Below, piece after piece: positions 15,877 through 24,957 of a stretch of DNA of 64,000 nt. Location of the stretch: NCBI GenBank assembly GCA_020638465.1, contig JACKIM010000001.1:372001-436000 (forward strand). Reading direction: 5' to 3'. The position numbers and the translations under genes were made by a program. This stretch comes from Geminicoccaceae bacterium (lineage in GTDB: Bacteria; Pseudomonadota; Alphaproteobacteria; Geminicoccales; Geminicoccaceae). The notes beneath the pieces were generated by a model that saw only the letters and a list, made by a program, of their open reading frames with translations, was not told the DNA's origin and did not search any database. The stretch's first letter is position 1; every line of letters begins with the position of its first letter.

Positions 15877-18063
15877 GTGAACAAGGCACACCGACTGCAG
15901 GAAGCGTTCAAGATCGCTCTGGCGATGGTGATCGCCGTAGGGTTGAGTTTGTCCTTGGGTTGGGAAAATCCCAAATGGGCGATGTTGGCGGTAGCCACGT
16001 GCACACTCTCCACCGGCGGAGAATCCCTCCACAAGGGGCTGATGCGGATCGCCGGCACGATCATCGCCATCATCGTGACGCTGGGCCTTCTGGCGCTGTT
16101 CATTCAGGAGCGATGGGCCTACGCCCTGATGGTCATGACATGGATTGGCATCTGCGCCTGGAACATCCAGGAATCGAGGGTCTGGTACATCTGGTTGCTC
16201 AGCGGCTTCTGCGTGCCACTGCTGACCTTCTATTCCGACCTTGAATCGCAACATGCCTTCGAGATCATGGTGCTGCGCCTGCAGCAGACCTGCCTTGGCA
16301 TCGTCACCTACACGCTGGTCGCCAGCTTCATCTTTCCCGCCTATACCCGTGATGTCTTCACGAACGACATCCTGTCGCATGTCGGCCACCTGCGGACGGC
16401 CTGGAAACATCTGGTCCGGGGTTTCCTTGCCGGACCGGATGGCAGGCTCGCAGCCGACGAGGCTGAAAAGCTCAAAAGGGCCATCTTGCAGCTTCAGGAA
16501 AGCATCAAGTCGAAGCTGGATGCCGCTGCTATCGAGAATTTCGATATATTGGAATCAGGTCGGGCATGGGAACGCCTCACTTCGGAAATGTTTGCATTTA
16601 CCGAGGCTGTTGAACGTTGGCGCCTGGGGTTCAACGAACTGCATGAAGACGGAAGCCAGGCCGGAATTTCCGGCACAGGCCCGTTTTTCGATGAAATCAC
16701 ACGACGGCTGGAGGAAACCGAGGGCCTGCTTACGGGCGGAAACAACTTTACCGAGCCGCGGGACGTCGCGCTTGCAGTGTCGGATAAAGATGACACCCGC
16801 TCCGGCCGTTCCATTTTCTCTTCGGGTGCCCTGGCCCTCACCCTCATTCACCTGAAGGAAATCGACCGCGCATCTGCCGCCCTGCTGATGACAGCTGCCG
16901 AGATCCGGAAGCTGACCACCGGGCACCTGCAGGATGAACTCGATCCACCATCGCTTCCATCCACGGTCATACCCGACCCGGAGCGGGTTGCGGCAACCGT
17001 CCGCTCCATGTCGACTTTCGCGCTGGCCTTCATAAGCTTCGTCCTCTTTCCGGAGCTGCCGTCAGCATCCATGCTGCTCATTCTCGGTACCGTCATCAGC
17101 CTCTTTCTTGCACCCAAGCCATGGCTTCCGTTGAAGGAACAACTGATCGCGCAGTTGGTCACGGCAATCTTCGGCGGGTCCCTGCACATCTTCATCATGC
17201 CGCACCTGTGGAGCTATCTGGGTCTTGGCACCATGCTCTTCATCGTGACATTCCTGATCCACTGGCTGTTCCCCAAACCTACACAGAACCTTCCCAGATT
17301 TGTCGGACTGGCCAACATGTCGCTGATGATCCAGCTCAATAACCAACAAAGTTATGACTTTCTCTACATAGCCAATTTCTCCATTGCCCTTTGCCTGCCT
17401 TTCATCGTCCTGGCCATCACCACATCGATACCTGTGTCCTTTCATCCCGAAGATGCGTTCAACCGCCTGCTGCATCGCTTCTTCGGTTCGACGCTGAAGC
17501 TTCTTGAAAGCCTGAAATTCGAACATCGCAATCGACAGGGCTGGTGGCAGCGTCAGGTCCATGCCTACCATCTCCGCCAGGTGAACAGCATTCCACAAAA
17601 GCTGGAAGCATGGGTAGCAGCACTACCGCCTGGCGCCGTCGGACCCAACGGCCGCGAGGACTTCAGACATCTGGCCGATGCCATTGCCATCGTGTCGAGG
17701 CGACTTCTGGATCTCATGGCCCTGCGCGATGCGGAACTCGATTCCCGCGTCGTCGAGCGCATACTCCCCGTCATTCGCCAGTGGCGCCTCGGCGTCCAGC
17801 AGGTCTGCGTCGACCTCGTCCAGTCGCCCGGATCCCTCGACGGCGACGACCTTGCCGGACGTCTTTCACGACGCTTGAACGAAGTACACGATATCGCCCG
17901 ACAGGCCCTGGAGGACATCGCGGACGACCCGGATTTCGAGCGAAGCGAACACAACGTGGTCAGGGAGCTGGGTGCGTTCCGAGGGATATCCGAAGCGATT
18001 GTCGTCACAGCGGGATCCGCCACCCGCATCGACTGGCAACGATTGAATGAGACGAGACTGTGA
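15877..18063 (+). CDS. FUSC/AaeB-like inner membrane efflux protein
   Basis: A 728-residue protein with two blocks of membrane helices (about residues 10-160 and 375-520) separated and followed by long soluble helical regions, the architecture of the FUSC family that includes AaeB. The start is a GTG at 15877 preceded by GGAAG. An ATG two bases earlier is in another frame. It heads an operon with a DUF1656 protein and a HlyD-like adaptor, matching AaeB-AaeX-AaeA. Such pumps export aromatic carboxylates and similar compounds. The substrate here is not known. A helix-rich cytoplasmic C-terminal region (about 540-728) is typical of the family. Confidence 0.85.
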   Translation: MNKAHRLQEAFKIALAMVIAVGLSLSLGWENPKWAMLAVATCTLSTGGESLHKGLMRIAGTIIAIIVTLGLLALFIQERWAYALMVMTWIGICAWNIQESRVWYIWLLSGFCVPLLTFYSDLESQHAFEIMVLRLQQTCLGIVTYTLVASFIFPAYTRDVFTNDILSHVGHLRTAWKHLVRGFLAGPDGRLAADEAEKLKRAILQLQESIKSKLDAAAIENFDILESGRAWERLTSEMFAFTEAVERWRLGFNELHEDGSQAGISGTGPFFDEITRRLEETEGLLTGGNNFTEPRDVALAVSDKDDTRSGRSIFSSGALALTLIHLKEIDRASAALLMTAAEIRKLTTGHLQDELDPPSLPSTVIPDPERVAATVRSMSTFALAFISFVLFPELPSASMLLILGTVISLFLAPKPWLPLKEQLIAQLVTAIFGGSLHIFIMPHLWSYLGLGTMLFIVTFLIHWLFPKPTQNLPRFVGLANMSLMIQLNNQQSYDFLYIANFSIALCLPFIVLAITTSIPVSFHPEDAFNRLLHRFFGSTLKLLESLKFEHRNRQGWWQRQVHAYHLRQVNSIPQKLEAWVAALPPGAVGPNGREDFRHLADAIAIVSRRLLDLMALRDAELDSRVVERILPVIRQWRLGVQQVCVDLVQSPGSLDGDDLAGRLSRRLNEVHDIARQALEDIADDPDFERSEHNVVRELGAFRGISEAIVVTAGSATRIDWQRLNETRL

Positions 18064-18163
18064 AACTTACCGGCGACAAGGACCGAAGGCATGAAGATGT
18101 CGCGATGGGAATATCAACGCCGTCGTCGCATCAATACCCTGTCATGCTGTCATGGAGACGCGG

Positions 18164-18370
18164 ATGATCCCCCGTGAAATCGATATCAACGGTGTCTATG
18201 TGCCACCCTTGCTGCTGGTCCTGCTCATTTCGCTGGCCGCTGCATGGGTCACCGCACGGCTGCTGAACCGCTGGCGCATTTCCCGGTACTTCGTGATGCC
18301 GCGACTGGTCTATCTGTCCATCATCGCCATCTACGCTGTGCTGTTCGGTACATTCCTCATCAGGGTATGA
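18164..18370 (+). CDS. DUF1656 small membrane protein (AaeX-like)
   Basis: A 68-residue protein starting MIPREIDINGVYVPP, the standard DUF1656 opening. Two membrane helices follow (about 15-34 and 45-66). GGAG at 18154-18157 supports the ATG at 18164 over one at 18152. It lies between the FUSC pump gene and the HlyD-like adaptor gene. The conserved trio suggests a small subunit of the efflux complex, but no molecular role is established for the family. Confidence 0.85.
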   Translation: MIPREIDINGVYVPPLLLVLLISLAAAWVTARLLNRWRISRYFVMPRLVYLSIIAIYAVLFGTFLIRV

Positions 18371-18374
18371 CACC

Positions 18375-19505
18375 ATGAAGAAGTTCGTCCCCTATATGGT
18401 CACCATGGTCGTCGTGCTGGTCGCCATGCTCGCCGTCGCGTTCCGCTACTACGACTACCTGGTCAACCCCTGGACCCGCGACGGTCAGGTCATGGCCAAC
18501 ATCATCCGGGTGGCACCGCGCATATCGGGACCCATTGTCGAACTGCCCATCAGGGACAATCAACCGATCAAGGCCGGTGAATTGCTGTTCCGGGTCGATC
18601 CGCGCACGTTTCTCGCGGACCTGCGGCAAGCCGAGGCCAATTATGACCAGACCGTGCAGGACATCGACGTCCTCAGGAAAAAGATCGTGGCCGCCGAAGC
18701 CGGCGTGACGCAAAAGAAGGCCAGTGTGCGCGAGGCCGAGAGCGAGGTGGTTGCCGCCGCATCGACCGTGCGCGAGGCCAAGGGCGAGCTCGACAGGAAT
18801 GCCGCCCTTGTCCAGAAGCGCGACGTCTCCAGGGCACGATTCGATCAGGTCCAGCGCGATTACGATGTCGACGTCGCATCCAAGCAGAAGGCCGATGCAG
18901 CGCTGGCGGCCGCCGAAAGCGCCCTCGCCCAGTCTGAAGCCCAGCTTGCCGAGGCCAGGGCCGAACTCGGTGCCGACGGCGACGGCAATTCGCGCATCCG
19001 GGCTGCCGCCGCCACTGTCGAGACGGCCAGGCTCAATCTCAGCTTCACCGACGTCAAGGCATCGGTCGATGGCTACATCACCAATCTCGAATTGCGCATC
19101 GGAAGCCAGGCCGTTGCCAACCAGCCGATGCTCGCCCTGATCGATCGGCAAAGTTACTGGATCGACGCATTTTTTCGCGAAACCATCGTCGCCGATATCG
19201 CGATCGGCAACAAGGCTGTCGTCACATTGATGGGCTATTCGGACAAGCCGCTGAAAGGCGTGGTCGACAGCATCGGCTGGGGTATCGCGAAGAGCGACGG
19301 CAGCACGAGTTCCGATCTGCTGCCGGAGGTCAGCCCGACCTTCCAGTGGATCCGCCTTGCCCAACGGATCCCCGTACGCATCCATCTTACCGAGATCCCG
19401 GCGGATATTCAGCTGCGCGTCGGCCAGACGGCGTCCGTGCTCGTCATGACAGGAACGGGCTCACCCGATCGCGACATCCCGGCCGCACCCCCGGCGTTGC
19501 AATGA
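18375..19505 (+). CDS. HlyD/AaeA-like efflux periplasmic adaptor
   Basis: A 376-residue membrane fusion protein. The N-terminal anchor (about residues 5-25) is followed by NPWTRDGQV, the conserved opening of AaeA/EmrA-type adaptors, then a split lipoyl/barrel-sandwich half (RISGPIVELPIRDNQPIKAG). A long Ala/Glu-rich coiled coil occupies about 85-205, and the returning half reads SVDGYITNLELRIGSQA. It begins 4 bp after the DUF1656 stop. It should bridge the FUSC pump to an outer-membrane channel that is not encoded nearby. Confidence 0.87.
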   Translation: MKKFVPYMVTMVVVLVAMLAVAFRYYDYLVNPWTRDGQVMANIIRVAPRISGPIVELPIRDNQPIKAGELLFRVDPRTFLADLRQAEANYDQTVQDIDVLRKKIVAAEAGVTQKKASVREAESEVVAAASTVREAKGELDRNAALVQKRDVSRARFDQVQRDYDVDVASKQKADAALAAAESALAQSEAQLAEARAELGADGDGNSRIRAAAATVETARLNLSFTDVKASVDGYITNLELRIGSQAVANQPMLALIDRQSYWIDAFFRETIVADIAIGNKAVVTLMGYSDKPLKGVVDSIGWGIAKSDGSTSSDLLPEVSPTFQWIRLAQRIPVRIHLTEIPADIQLRVGQTASVLVMTGTGSPDRDIPAAPPALQ

Positions 19506-19586
19506 GGCCGCCGCCGTTTGCCGCCGATCTGGCGGAACCCATGGGAAACATGCCCGTGACTTCCCCGATCGGGTTTCCGGGTACCT

Positions 19587-20435
19587 TCAGGCCGACATTC
19601 GCCCGAAGACCTCGAACGAGGGATGGATCCGGGTCGCCTCGGCCCGCAGATAGACCAGCAGGGCCCTGCCGTTGGGCGTCAGGATCCCGTTGCAGGGAAG
19701 GTGACGCTCCAGCCAGTTCACCTCGGCCGGATCGATGCATTCGGGAGACGCCCCGGCGAACAGCAGGTACATGGCCTCCGCCTTGACGAAAAGCTGCCGC
19801 CAGCCCGGATGATGGACCGCGTCATGCGTGGCGTGGTCGATGCTCATGAGCCACAGGGCTTCATCCTCGGAAACCTGCAGGCCGTCACTGCCGCCGCGGC
19901 CATAGACCAGCCGGCGCAGAGCCTGCACATCCTGTTCGTCCACGCTTCCGGCGGTGCGCCCGCCCTCGCCGAAGATGGCGACGGAGCTCGTCTTGATGCT
20001 GTGGAGCAGGGCCTCGCGGGTAAAGTCGATCAGCGGGGCGGGACAGGACTTTGCATGGAAGACGAGATTGAGGAGGAGACGAAGCTCGGTCGGATCGGCA
20101 GGCTTGCCGTTCTCCATGATCCCGGCCTTGAGAAAGGCGAGTTCATCATCGCCAAGAATCAACTCGTCCCTGTTCTGCATGAAATAGTCGGTCAGCGCCT
20201 CGACATAGAACTCATCCCATGACGGATGGCGCTTCCTGATCGCATGTTCGAGCGTCAGCAGGGCCTGGGCCTCGATCCGGTTGATGAACCCGTCCGAATA
20301 GAGGTCGCGGCGCATCTTCTGGACATCCCGTGGCGTCACCTGCCCGCGTTCAGCGACGCGCAAAGCCACGCTCGCAAGCGGCTCGTCTTCGGTCTTGAGC
20401 ATGTCTGGCCCCGGTTGAACGTTCCAAGGGTGCAT
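19587..20435 (-). CDS. Unknown protein with an internally duplicated helical domain
   Basis: A 282-residue soluble protein with no family I can name confidently. It contains an internal duplication. About residues 36-85 (DVQKMRRDLYSDG, then a TLEHA segment, RHPSWDEFYVEALTDYF) align with about 170-225 (DVQALRRLVYGRG, then SIDHATHD, HHPGWRQLFVKAEAMYL). The repeated HPxW-x-x-(F/Y) and acidic helix pattern suggests two copies of an all-helical module. No signal peptide or membrane segment is evident. The start could be 20435 or the ATG at 20402; neither has a strong ribosome site. It lies 107 bp after purK on the same strand and could be co-transcribed. Confidence 0.7.
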   Translation of the reverse strand: MHPWNVQPGPDMLKTEDEPLASVALRVAERGQVTPRDVQKMRRDLYSDGFINRIEAQALLTLEHAIRKRHPSWDEFYVEALTDYFMQNRDELILGDDELAFLKAGIMENGKPADPTELRLLLNLVFHAKSCPAPLIDFTREALLHSIKTSSVAIFGEGGRTAGSVDEQDVQALRRLVYGRGGSDGLQVSEDEALWLMSIDHATHDAVHHPGWRQLFVKAEAMYLLFAGASPECIDPAEVNWLERHLPCNGILTPNGRALLVYLRAEATRIHPSFEVFGRMSA

Positions 20436-20542
20436 ATTCGGGGATCGGAATTACCAAATCCTTAACGATGCGCTGATGAAATGCCGGGACCGTCACATCG
20501 CGGAAGATGGTTGTTCCATTTTCCCGGTCACATGGTCCGTGC

Positions 20543-21622
20543 TCAGGAAACCGGACATGGGGCCAACGGCGAGAGACGGGTGACGTGGCCCATCTTGCGC
20601 CCTGGGCGGATCGCAGCCTTGCCGTAGATATGCAGGACAGCGTCCGGTTCTTCGAGAATACCGGGCCAGGCCAGCAGGTCGTCACCGATGAGGTTGTCCA
20701 TCACGACGACGTGGGTTGCGGACGTTCCACCCAGCGGCAGGTCGCATATGGCGCGGACCAGCTGCTCGAACTGGCTGGTCTGACAGGCATCGATGGTCCA
20801 GTGACCGGAATTGTGCGGGCGCGGGGCAAGCTCGTTGACCGCCAGTGCACCTCCCTCCATGAGGAACATCTCTACAGCGACAAGTCCTTCAAGCTGGAGA
20901 CCTTCGGCGATACGTTCCGCGAGCTCGACCGCACGGCGCGCCACCCCGGCCTCGAAACCGCCCGGCACGCGGGTCTGGCGCAGGATCTGGTCGCGGTGGA
21001 TGTTGAGAACAGGCGGGAACGAGGCGATCTGCCCGGACGGCGAACGGGCGGTGATGACCGACAACTCGTGAACAAACGGCATGCAGGCTTCGAGAATAGC
21101 CGGACTGCCGCCAATGGCATTCCATGCCGCCTCCGCGGTCATTCCCTCGATGCGGACCTGTCCCTTTCCGTCATAACCCAGGCGGCGGGTCTTCAGGATG
21201 CCCTTCTCGCCCAGCCGCACACGCGCCGCTTCGAGATCCGCGGGGCCGTCAACCGCCAGGAAGGGAGCCACGGGCACGCCGAACCTGTCGATGGTGCGCT
21301 TTTCCACGAGGCGATCCTGTGTAACCTCCAGCACGGTCGCTGCCGGACGGGTCGGCACCCGCTCGGCGAGAAACAGCAGGGCATCCGCGGGAACGTTCTC
21401 GAATTCGATGGTAATCACATCGACGCGGCGGGCAAACCGGGCCAGCGCGTCGCGATCGCCATAGCTCGCATTCGTCCAGTCGTCGGCGACGGCAGCCGCG
21501 ATGCAATCCTCGTCGGGTGCGAAGATGTGACAGCGATAGCCCAGCCGGGCAGCGGCCATGGCCGTCATGCGCCCGAGCTGGCCGCCACCGAGAATGCCGA
21601 TGGTCGCCCCGGGTTCGATCAT
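20543..21622 (-). CDS. purK: 5-(carboxyamino)imidazole ribonucleotide synthase PurK
   Basis: A 359-residue ATP-grasp enzyme. It begins with [20 protein letters not shown], the diagnostic PurK opening. ATP-grasp and C-terminal motifs [22 protein letters not shown] and [25 protein letters not shown] are in order. It converts AIR, ATP and bicarbonate to N5-CAIR in purine synthesis. The ATG overlaps the purE stop by ATGA, so the two are translationally coupled and the products act in consecutive steps. Confidence 0.96.
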   Translation of the reverse strand: MIEPGATIGILGGGQLGRMTAMAAARLGYRCHIFAPDEDCIAAAVADDWTNASYGDRDALARFARRVDVITIEFENVPADALLFLAERVPTRPAATVLEVTQDRLVEKRTIDRFGVPVAPFLAVDGPADLEAARVRLGEKGILKTRRLGYDGKGQVRIEGMTAEAAWNAIGGSPAILEACMPFVHELSVITARSPSGQIASFPPVLNIHRDQILRQTRVPGGFEAGVARRAVELAERIAEGLQLEGLVAVEMFLMEGGALAVNELAPRPHNSGHWTIDACQTSQFEQLVRAICDLPLGGTSATHVVVMDNLIGDDLLAWPGILEEPDAVLHIYGKAAIRPGRKMGHVTRLSPLAPCPVS

Positions 21623-22134
21623 CGCACCGACGATCCGTCCGTCGGCCGCTCCGGCACCCGGTCACGCTGGGCCGCTCGCCATGCATCGAGCCTCGCGGCG
21701 AGCTCCGCATCGTCCGCAGCAAGGATGGCAGCCGCGAGCAGCCCGGCATTGGTCGCGCCGGCACGGCCGATGGCGAGCGTGCCCACCGGAATTCCGGCCG
21801 GCATCTGGACAATCGAAAGCAGGCTGTCCCAACCGCTGAGCGCCTTGCTTTCCACCGGCACGCCCAGCACCGGAAGGCTGGTCATCGACGCGATCATGCC
21901 CGGCAGGTGTGCCGCACCGCCGGCGCCGGCAATGATGACGCGAAAGCCATCGTCGCGTGCATGCCGGGCAAACCCGAACATCCGTTCGGGCGTCCGGTGG
22001 GCGGAAACCACGCGATCGTCATGGGCAATGCCGAGTTCGTCGAGCACCCTTGCTGCATGTTCCATCGTGGGCCAGTCGGACTGGCTGCCCATGACGATGG
22101 CCACAGGTGCCGTCGGGAATGGCCGCGCGCTCAT
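21619..22134 (-). CDS. purE: N5-carboxyaminoimidazole ribonucleotide mutase PurE
   Basis: A 171-residue class I PurE. Motifs are [16 protein letters not shown], the catalytic [11 protein letters not shown] (His of SAHRTP), [13 protein letters not shown] and LPVLGVPV. It converts N5-CAIR to CAIR. The start ATG (22134) overlaps the csrA stop by ATGA and its own stop overlaps purK, making a strictly coupled csrA-purE-purK chain. The length is normal for bacteria. Confidence 0.95.
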   Translation of the reverse strand: MSARPFPTAPVAIVMGSQSDWPTMEHAARVLDELGIAHDDRVVSAHRTPERMFGFARHARDDGFRVIIAGAGGAAHLPGMIASMTSLPVLGVPVESKALSGWDSLLSIVQMPAGIPVGTLAIGRAGATNAGLLAAAILAADDAELAARLDAWRAAQRDRVPERPTDGSSVR

Positions 22135-22385
22135 TCGCCGTTGTTCAACCGTGTCCCGACCGGCGCGGCCGCCTCCCCGCCGGGCTCGTCGAGCAGGTCG
22201 AGGCCGGCCGCCGCCTCCTCGTTCTGTTGCTTGACCTGCTGGAATATCTCCTCGCGGAGCACGGTGGCATTGGGCGGAAAAACGAAGCCGAGCTTGACCG
22301 TCTTGCCTTTCAGCTCGACGACCCGCACCTCGATCGAATTGTTGATGATGACGGCTTCTCCGGCACGCCGGGTGAGATAGAGCAT
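22131..22385 (-). CDS. csrA: Carbon storage regulator CsrA
   Basis: An 84-residue CsrA/RsmA RNA-binding regulator. It starts [16 protein letters not shown] and continues [15 protein letters not shown], ending its core in REEIFQQV. The conserved core is followed by a longer, acidic, low-complexity tail (residues 57-84) than in Enterobacteria. It binds GGA motifs in mRNA leaders and commonly controls flagellar and carbon genes. It is placed head-to-head with the flagellar flgB cluster and overlaps purE downstream, which is an unusual partner. No FliW gene is visible. Confidence 0.93.
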   Translation of the reverse strand: MLYLTRRAGEAVIINNSIEVRVVELKGKTVKLGFVFPPNATVLREEIFQQVKQQNEEAAAGLDLLDEPGGEAAAPVGTRLNNGE

Positions 22386-22599
22386 GGTCGCCCCCTGCGT
22401 CCGCCGCCCGAAACGGACCTTTCAAGGCCGGACGATTTTCGCGGGTCAAGAACCGCGGATGTGAACACGCTGTTAAGAGACTGTTAACCGTAACCTCCTA
22501 TTTTCGCAACCAGTAGGTCACCCGCCGGGATCCCCGCGACATGCGGGTAGCGGGCCGGATCCTCCCGGGTGGCGGACAACCGATGTTAGGACGATCGTC

Positions 22600-23010
22600 G
22601 TGCAAGGTTCATTGCTCCAGTCACTTCTCTCCGGTCGCAGCGCCTGGCTCCAGGCACGGCATGCCGTTCTGGCGCAGAACATCGCCAACGCGGACACTCC
22701 GGACTATCAGCCCCGCGACCTCAAGCCCGAGAACTTCGAGCAGCTCGTCGCCCGCGCCGGGCGCCGGGACACGGACATCCATCTCGTGCGCACCGACAGC
22801 CGCCACATCGATGCCGCCGGCTCGCGCAAGCCTGATGGAGCGGGACAGGCGATCACCGGTTTCGAAACCGCGCCGGGCGGCAATTCCGTGATCCTTGAAG
22901 AGCAGGCCGACATGATGCAGCAGACCCAGCTCGATTATCAGCTCACGACCAACATCTACGCCAAGGTTGTCAGGCTGATGAAGACGGCCATCGGTTCGGG
23001 AGCCTCCTGA
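22600..23010 (+). CDS. flgB: Flagellar basal-body rod protein FlgB
   Basis: A 136-residue rod protein. The N-terminal AVLAQNIANADTPDYQPRD is the conserved flagellar rod/hook family motif, and the C-terminal helix has MMQQTQLDYQLTTNIYAK. It starts at a GTG with TTAGGA about 9 bases upstream; no better ATG exists in frame. It forms part of the proximal rod with FlgC, FlgF and FliE. It is first in a plus-strand export/rod operon and divergent from csrA over about 215 bp. Confidence 0.93.
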   Translation: MQGSLLQSLLSGRSAWLQARHAVLAQNIANADTPDYQPRDLKPENFEQLVARAGRRDTDIHLVRTDSRHIDAAGSRKPDGAGQAITGFETAPGGNSVILEEQADMMQQTQLDYQLTTNIYAKVVRLMKTAIGSGAS

Positions 23011-23059
23011 TGCGGAGCATTTGTCGTGTTTCCGGTCTTGTTGATGGAGCATGGGGACG

Positions 23060-23473
23060 ATGAGCGACCTCGAAACCTCGATGCGGATCGCCGCCGCCGG
23101 CATGAAGGTCCAGTCCGCCCGCCTGCGCGTCTCTTCGGAGAATCTCGCCAACGCCCAGTCGACGGCAATCGAACCGGGCGGCGAGGCCTATCGGCGCAAG
23201 ACCATCGAGTTCGGGAACCAGCTCGACAGGGAGCTCGGTGTCGAACTGGTCGAGGTTGCCGCCTATGGTGTCGATTCCTCCGAGCAGCCCAAGGAATTCG
23301 ATCCGGACAACCGCGCAGCCGATGCCGACGGCTATGTCGCCCTGCCCAATGTCAACCCGCTTACCGAACTCATGGACATGCGCGAGGCGCAGCGCAGCTA
23401 TGAAGCCAATCTGGGCGCAATGAAGCAGGCGCGTTCAATGTTGATGAAGATGATCGACATTCTGAGAGGATAA
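23060..23473 (+). CDS. flgC: Flagellar basal-body rod protein FlgC
   Basis: A 137-residue rod protein starting MSDLETSMRIAAAGM. It has the rod-family N-terminal SSENLANAQST and the C-terminal NVNPLTELMDMREAQRSYEAN and KMIDIL motifs expected for FlgC. I prefer the ATG at 23060 to the one at 23051 because of spacing from GGAG and because the family starts there. It lies 49 bp after flgB and before fliE, a common order. Confidence 0.93.
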   Translation: MSDLETSMRIAAAGMKVQSARLRVSSENLANAQSTAIEPGGEAYRRKTIEFGNQLDRELGVELVEVAAYGVDSSEQPKEFDPDNRAADADGYVALPNVNPLTELMDMREAQRSYEANLGAMKQARSMLMKMIDILRG

Positions 23474-23492
23474 CAACGATGGGTGATCCGTC

Positions 23493-23810
23493 ATGAGCAA
23501 TCCCATATCTATGCAGGCCGTCGGCGCATACCGGGCGGCAATGAGGCGACTCGAAGCGGCTGGCCAGACCCCTGCACGGCAGCCAACGGCTCCGACAAGC
23601 TTCGAGAGCCTGCTGAAAACCGAGATCGCAAACGGCATCGACAAGCTCAAGGGTAGCGAAGAGGTTTCGATTGCGGCTCTGACGGGCAGTGCCTCCACCC
23701 AGCAGGTCGTCGAGGCCCTGACCGCTGCGGAGCTGAGCCTGCAGAAGGTCACGGCGATCCGCGACCGTGTCATCTCGGCCTACCAGGAAATCATCCGCAT
23801 GCCGATCTGA
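23493..23810 (+). CDS. fliE: Flagellar hook-basal body complex protein FliE
   Basis: A 105-residue FliE. The conserved C-terminal part reads QVVEALTAAELSLQKVTAIRDRVISAYQEIIRMPI, ending at the typical MPI. The N-terminal part is variable. FliE joins the MS ring to the rod. It starts 19 bp after the flgC stop and precedes the export genes fliQ and fliR. Confidence 0.93.
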   Translation: MSNPISMQAVGAYRAAMRRLEAAGQTPARQPTAPTSFESLLKTEIANGIDKLKGSEEVSIAALTGSASTQQVVEALTAAELSLQKVTAIRDRVISAYQEIIRMPI

Positions 23811-23873
23811 CGGTACCGCCACCATCCGATCGAAGACCGGGGTGAGGCATGCAATCCGTGAGAAAAACACAGA

Positions 23874-24152
23874 ATGCTGAATGAAAACGTCGTCATGGAG
23901 ATTGGCCAGCAGGCCATCTGGGTCATCATCGAAACGGCCGCCCCGGCCATGCTCGTGGCACTTGTCGTCGGGCTTGCCATCTCGTTGCTGCAGGCCCTGA
24001 CCCAGATTCAGGAAATGACGCTCACCTTCGTGCCCAAGATTCTCACCATGTTCATGGCGCTTGTCATTGCCATGCCGTTCATGCTCGCCACGCTGGCGGG
24101 TTTCACCGAGGAGCTTTATGCGCGGATAGCGGGGCTCGGTCCCGGCCTGTGA
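23874..24152 (+). CDS. fliQ: Flagellar export gate protein FliQ
   Basis: A 92-residue two-helix membrane protein. The conserved segment is GLAISLLQALTQIQEMTLTFVPKI, diagnostic of FliQ/SpaQ. Helices span about 15-38 and 50-75. It belongs to the FliPQR export gate of the flagellar type III apparatus. FliP is not encoded in the window. The ribosome site is weak. The gene is 63 bp after fliE. Confidence 0.94.
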   Translation: MLNENVVMEIGQQAIWVIIETAAPAMLVALVVGLAISLLQALTQIQEMTLTFVPKILTMFMALVIAMPFMLATLAGFTEELYARIAGLGPGL

Positions 24153-24180
24153 GCATGAACGGTGGCGAGGGCGCATGGGC

Positions 24181-24948
24181 ATGAACCTTGGCGCCCTTCT
24201 CCAGGGCGAGATGTTTGCCGTCTTCCTCACCTTCTGTCGGGTGGGATCAGCCCTGATGGTCGTTCCGGGATTCGGCGAGCCCTATGTCATGTCGCGCCTT
24301 CGCCTTTGCCTGGCGCTTGGCACAAGCCTGATCATCGGGTTCGTCCATCAGCCCGAACTGCCTTCCGTCCCGGACGAAGCCGCAACATTCGTTGCACTGG
24401 TCGCCATCGAGGTGGTGCTTGGCCTGTTCATCGGCGCGACGGTACGCCTCGTGCTGGTGGCGGCACATATGGCCGGCGGCGTGATCGCCATGCAGTCCGG
24501 CCTCGCATCGGCCGCCTTCTTCGATCCCAGCGGCGGGACCCAGGGCAGCGGCATCGGCAACTATCTCACCATGCTCACCCTGACCCTGATCTTCGTCACC
24601 AATGGCCATCTCCTGATCCTCGAAGGCCTCGACCGCAGCTATGACATGCTGCCTGTCGGCAAGCTGATGCCGGATGACATGGCCCTGACGTTTTCCCGCC
24701 TGTCGGCCGACGCCATCGCCATGGCTACCCGGATTGCAGCCCCGATGCTGCTGGTGGGCATCATCAGCAATCTTCTCATGGGCATCCTCAACCGGCTGAT
24801 GCCGTCGTTCCAGGTCATGTTCGTGATCATGCCGTTGCAGATCATGCTGGCGTTCGCGATCGTCGCCCTGTCGCTGGGCGTCACGGCTACCCTTTCCCTG
24901 CAATTGTTCGAAACCAGCCTGACCTGGCTGGACGGCCCCGGCGGTTAG
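24181..24948 (+). CDS. fliR: Flagellar export gate protein FliR
   Basis: About 255 residues with six predicted membrane helices. Family features include FCRVGSALMVVPGFGEPYV near the start and AGGVIAMQSGLASAAFFDPSGGTQGS in the middle. The ATG at 24181 has a GAGGG site about 9 bases upstream, which suits it better than the ATG at 24175. FliR completes the FliPQR export gate and contacts FlhB, whose gene follows after 9 bp. Confidence 0.93.
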   Translation: MNLGALLQGEMFAVFLTFCRVGSALMVVPGFGEPYVMSRLRLCLALGTSLIIGFVHQPELPSVPDEAATFVALVAIEVVLGLFIGATVRLVLVAAHMAGGVIAMQSGLASAAFFDPSGGTQGSGIGNYLTMLTLTLIFVTNGHLLILEGLDRSYDMLPVGKLMPDDMALTFSRLSADAIAMATRIAAPMLLVGIISNLLMGILNRLMPSFQVMFVIMPLQIMLAFAIVALSLGVTATLSLQLFETSLTWLDGPGG

Positions 24949-24957
24949 GGGCGGGAC

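Noticed and set aside
20507..22234. 575-residue plus-strand frame opposite purK-purE
   Set aside because: Shadow frame with no motif; the purK and purE motifs on the minus strand are unambiguous.
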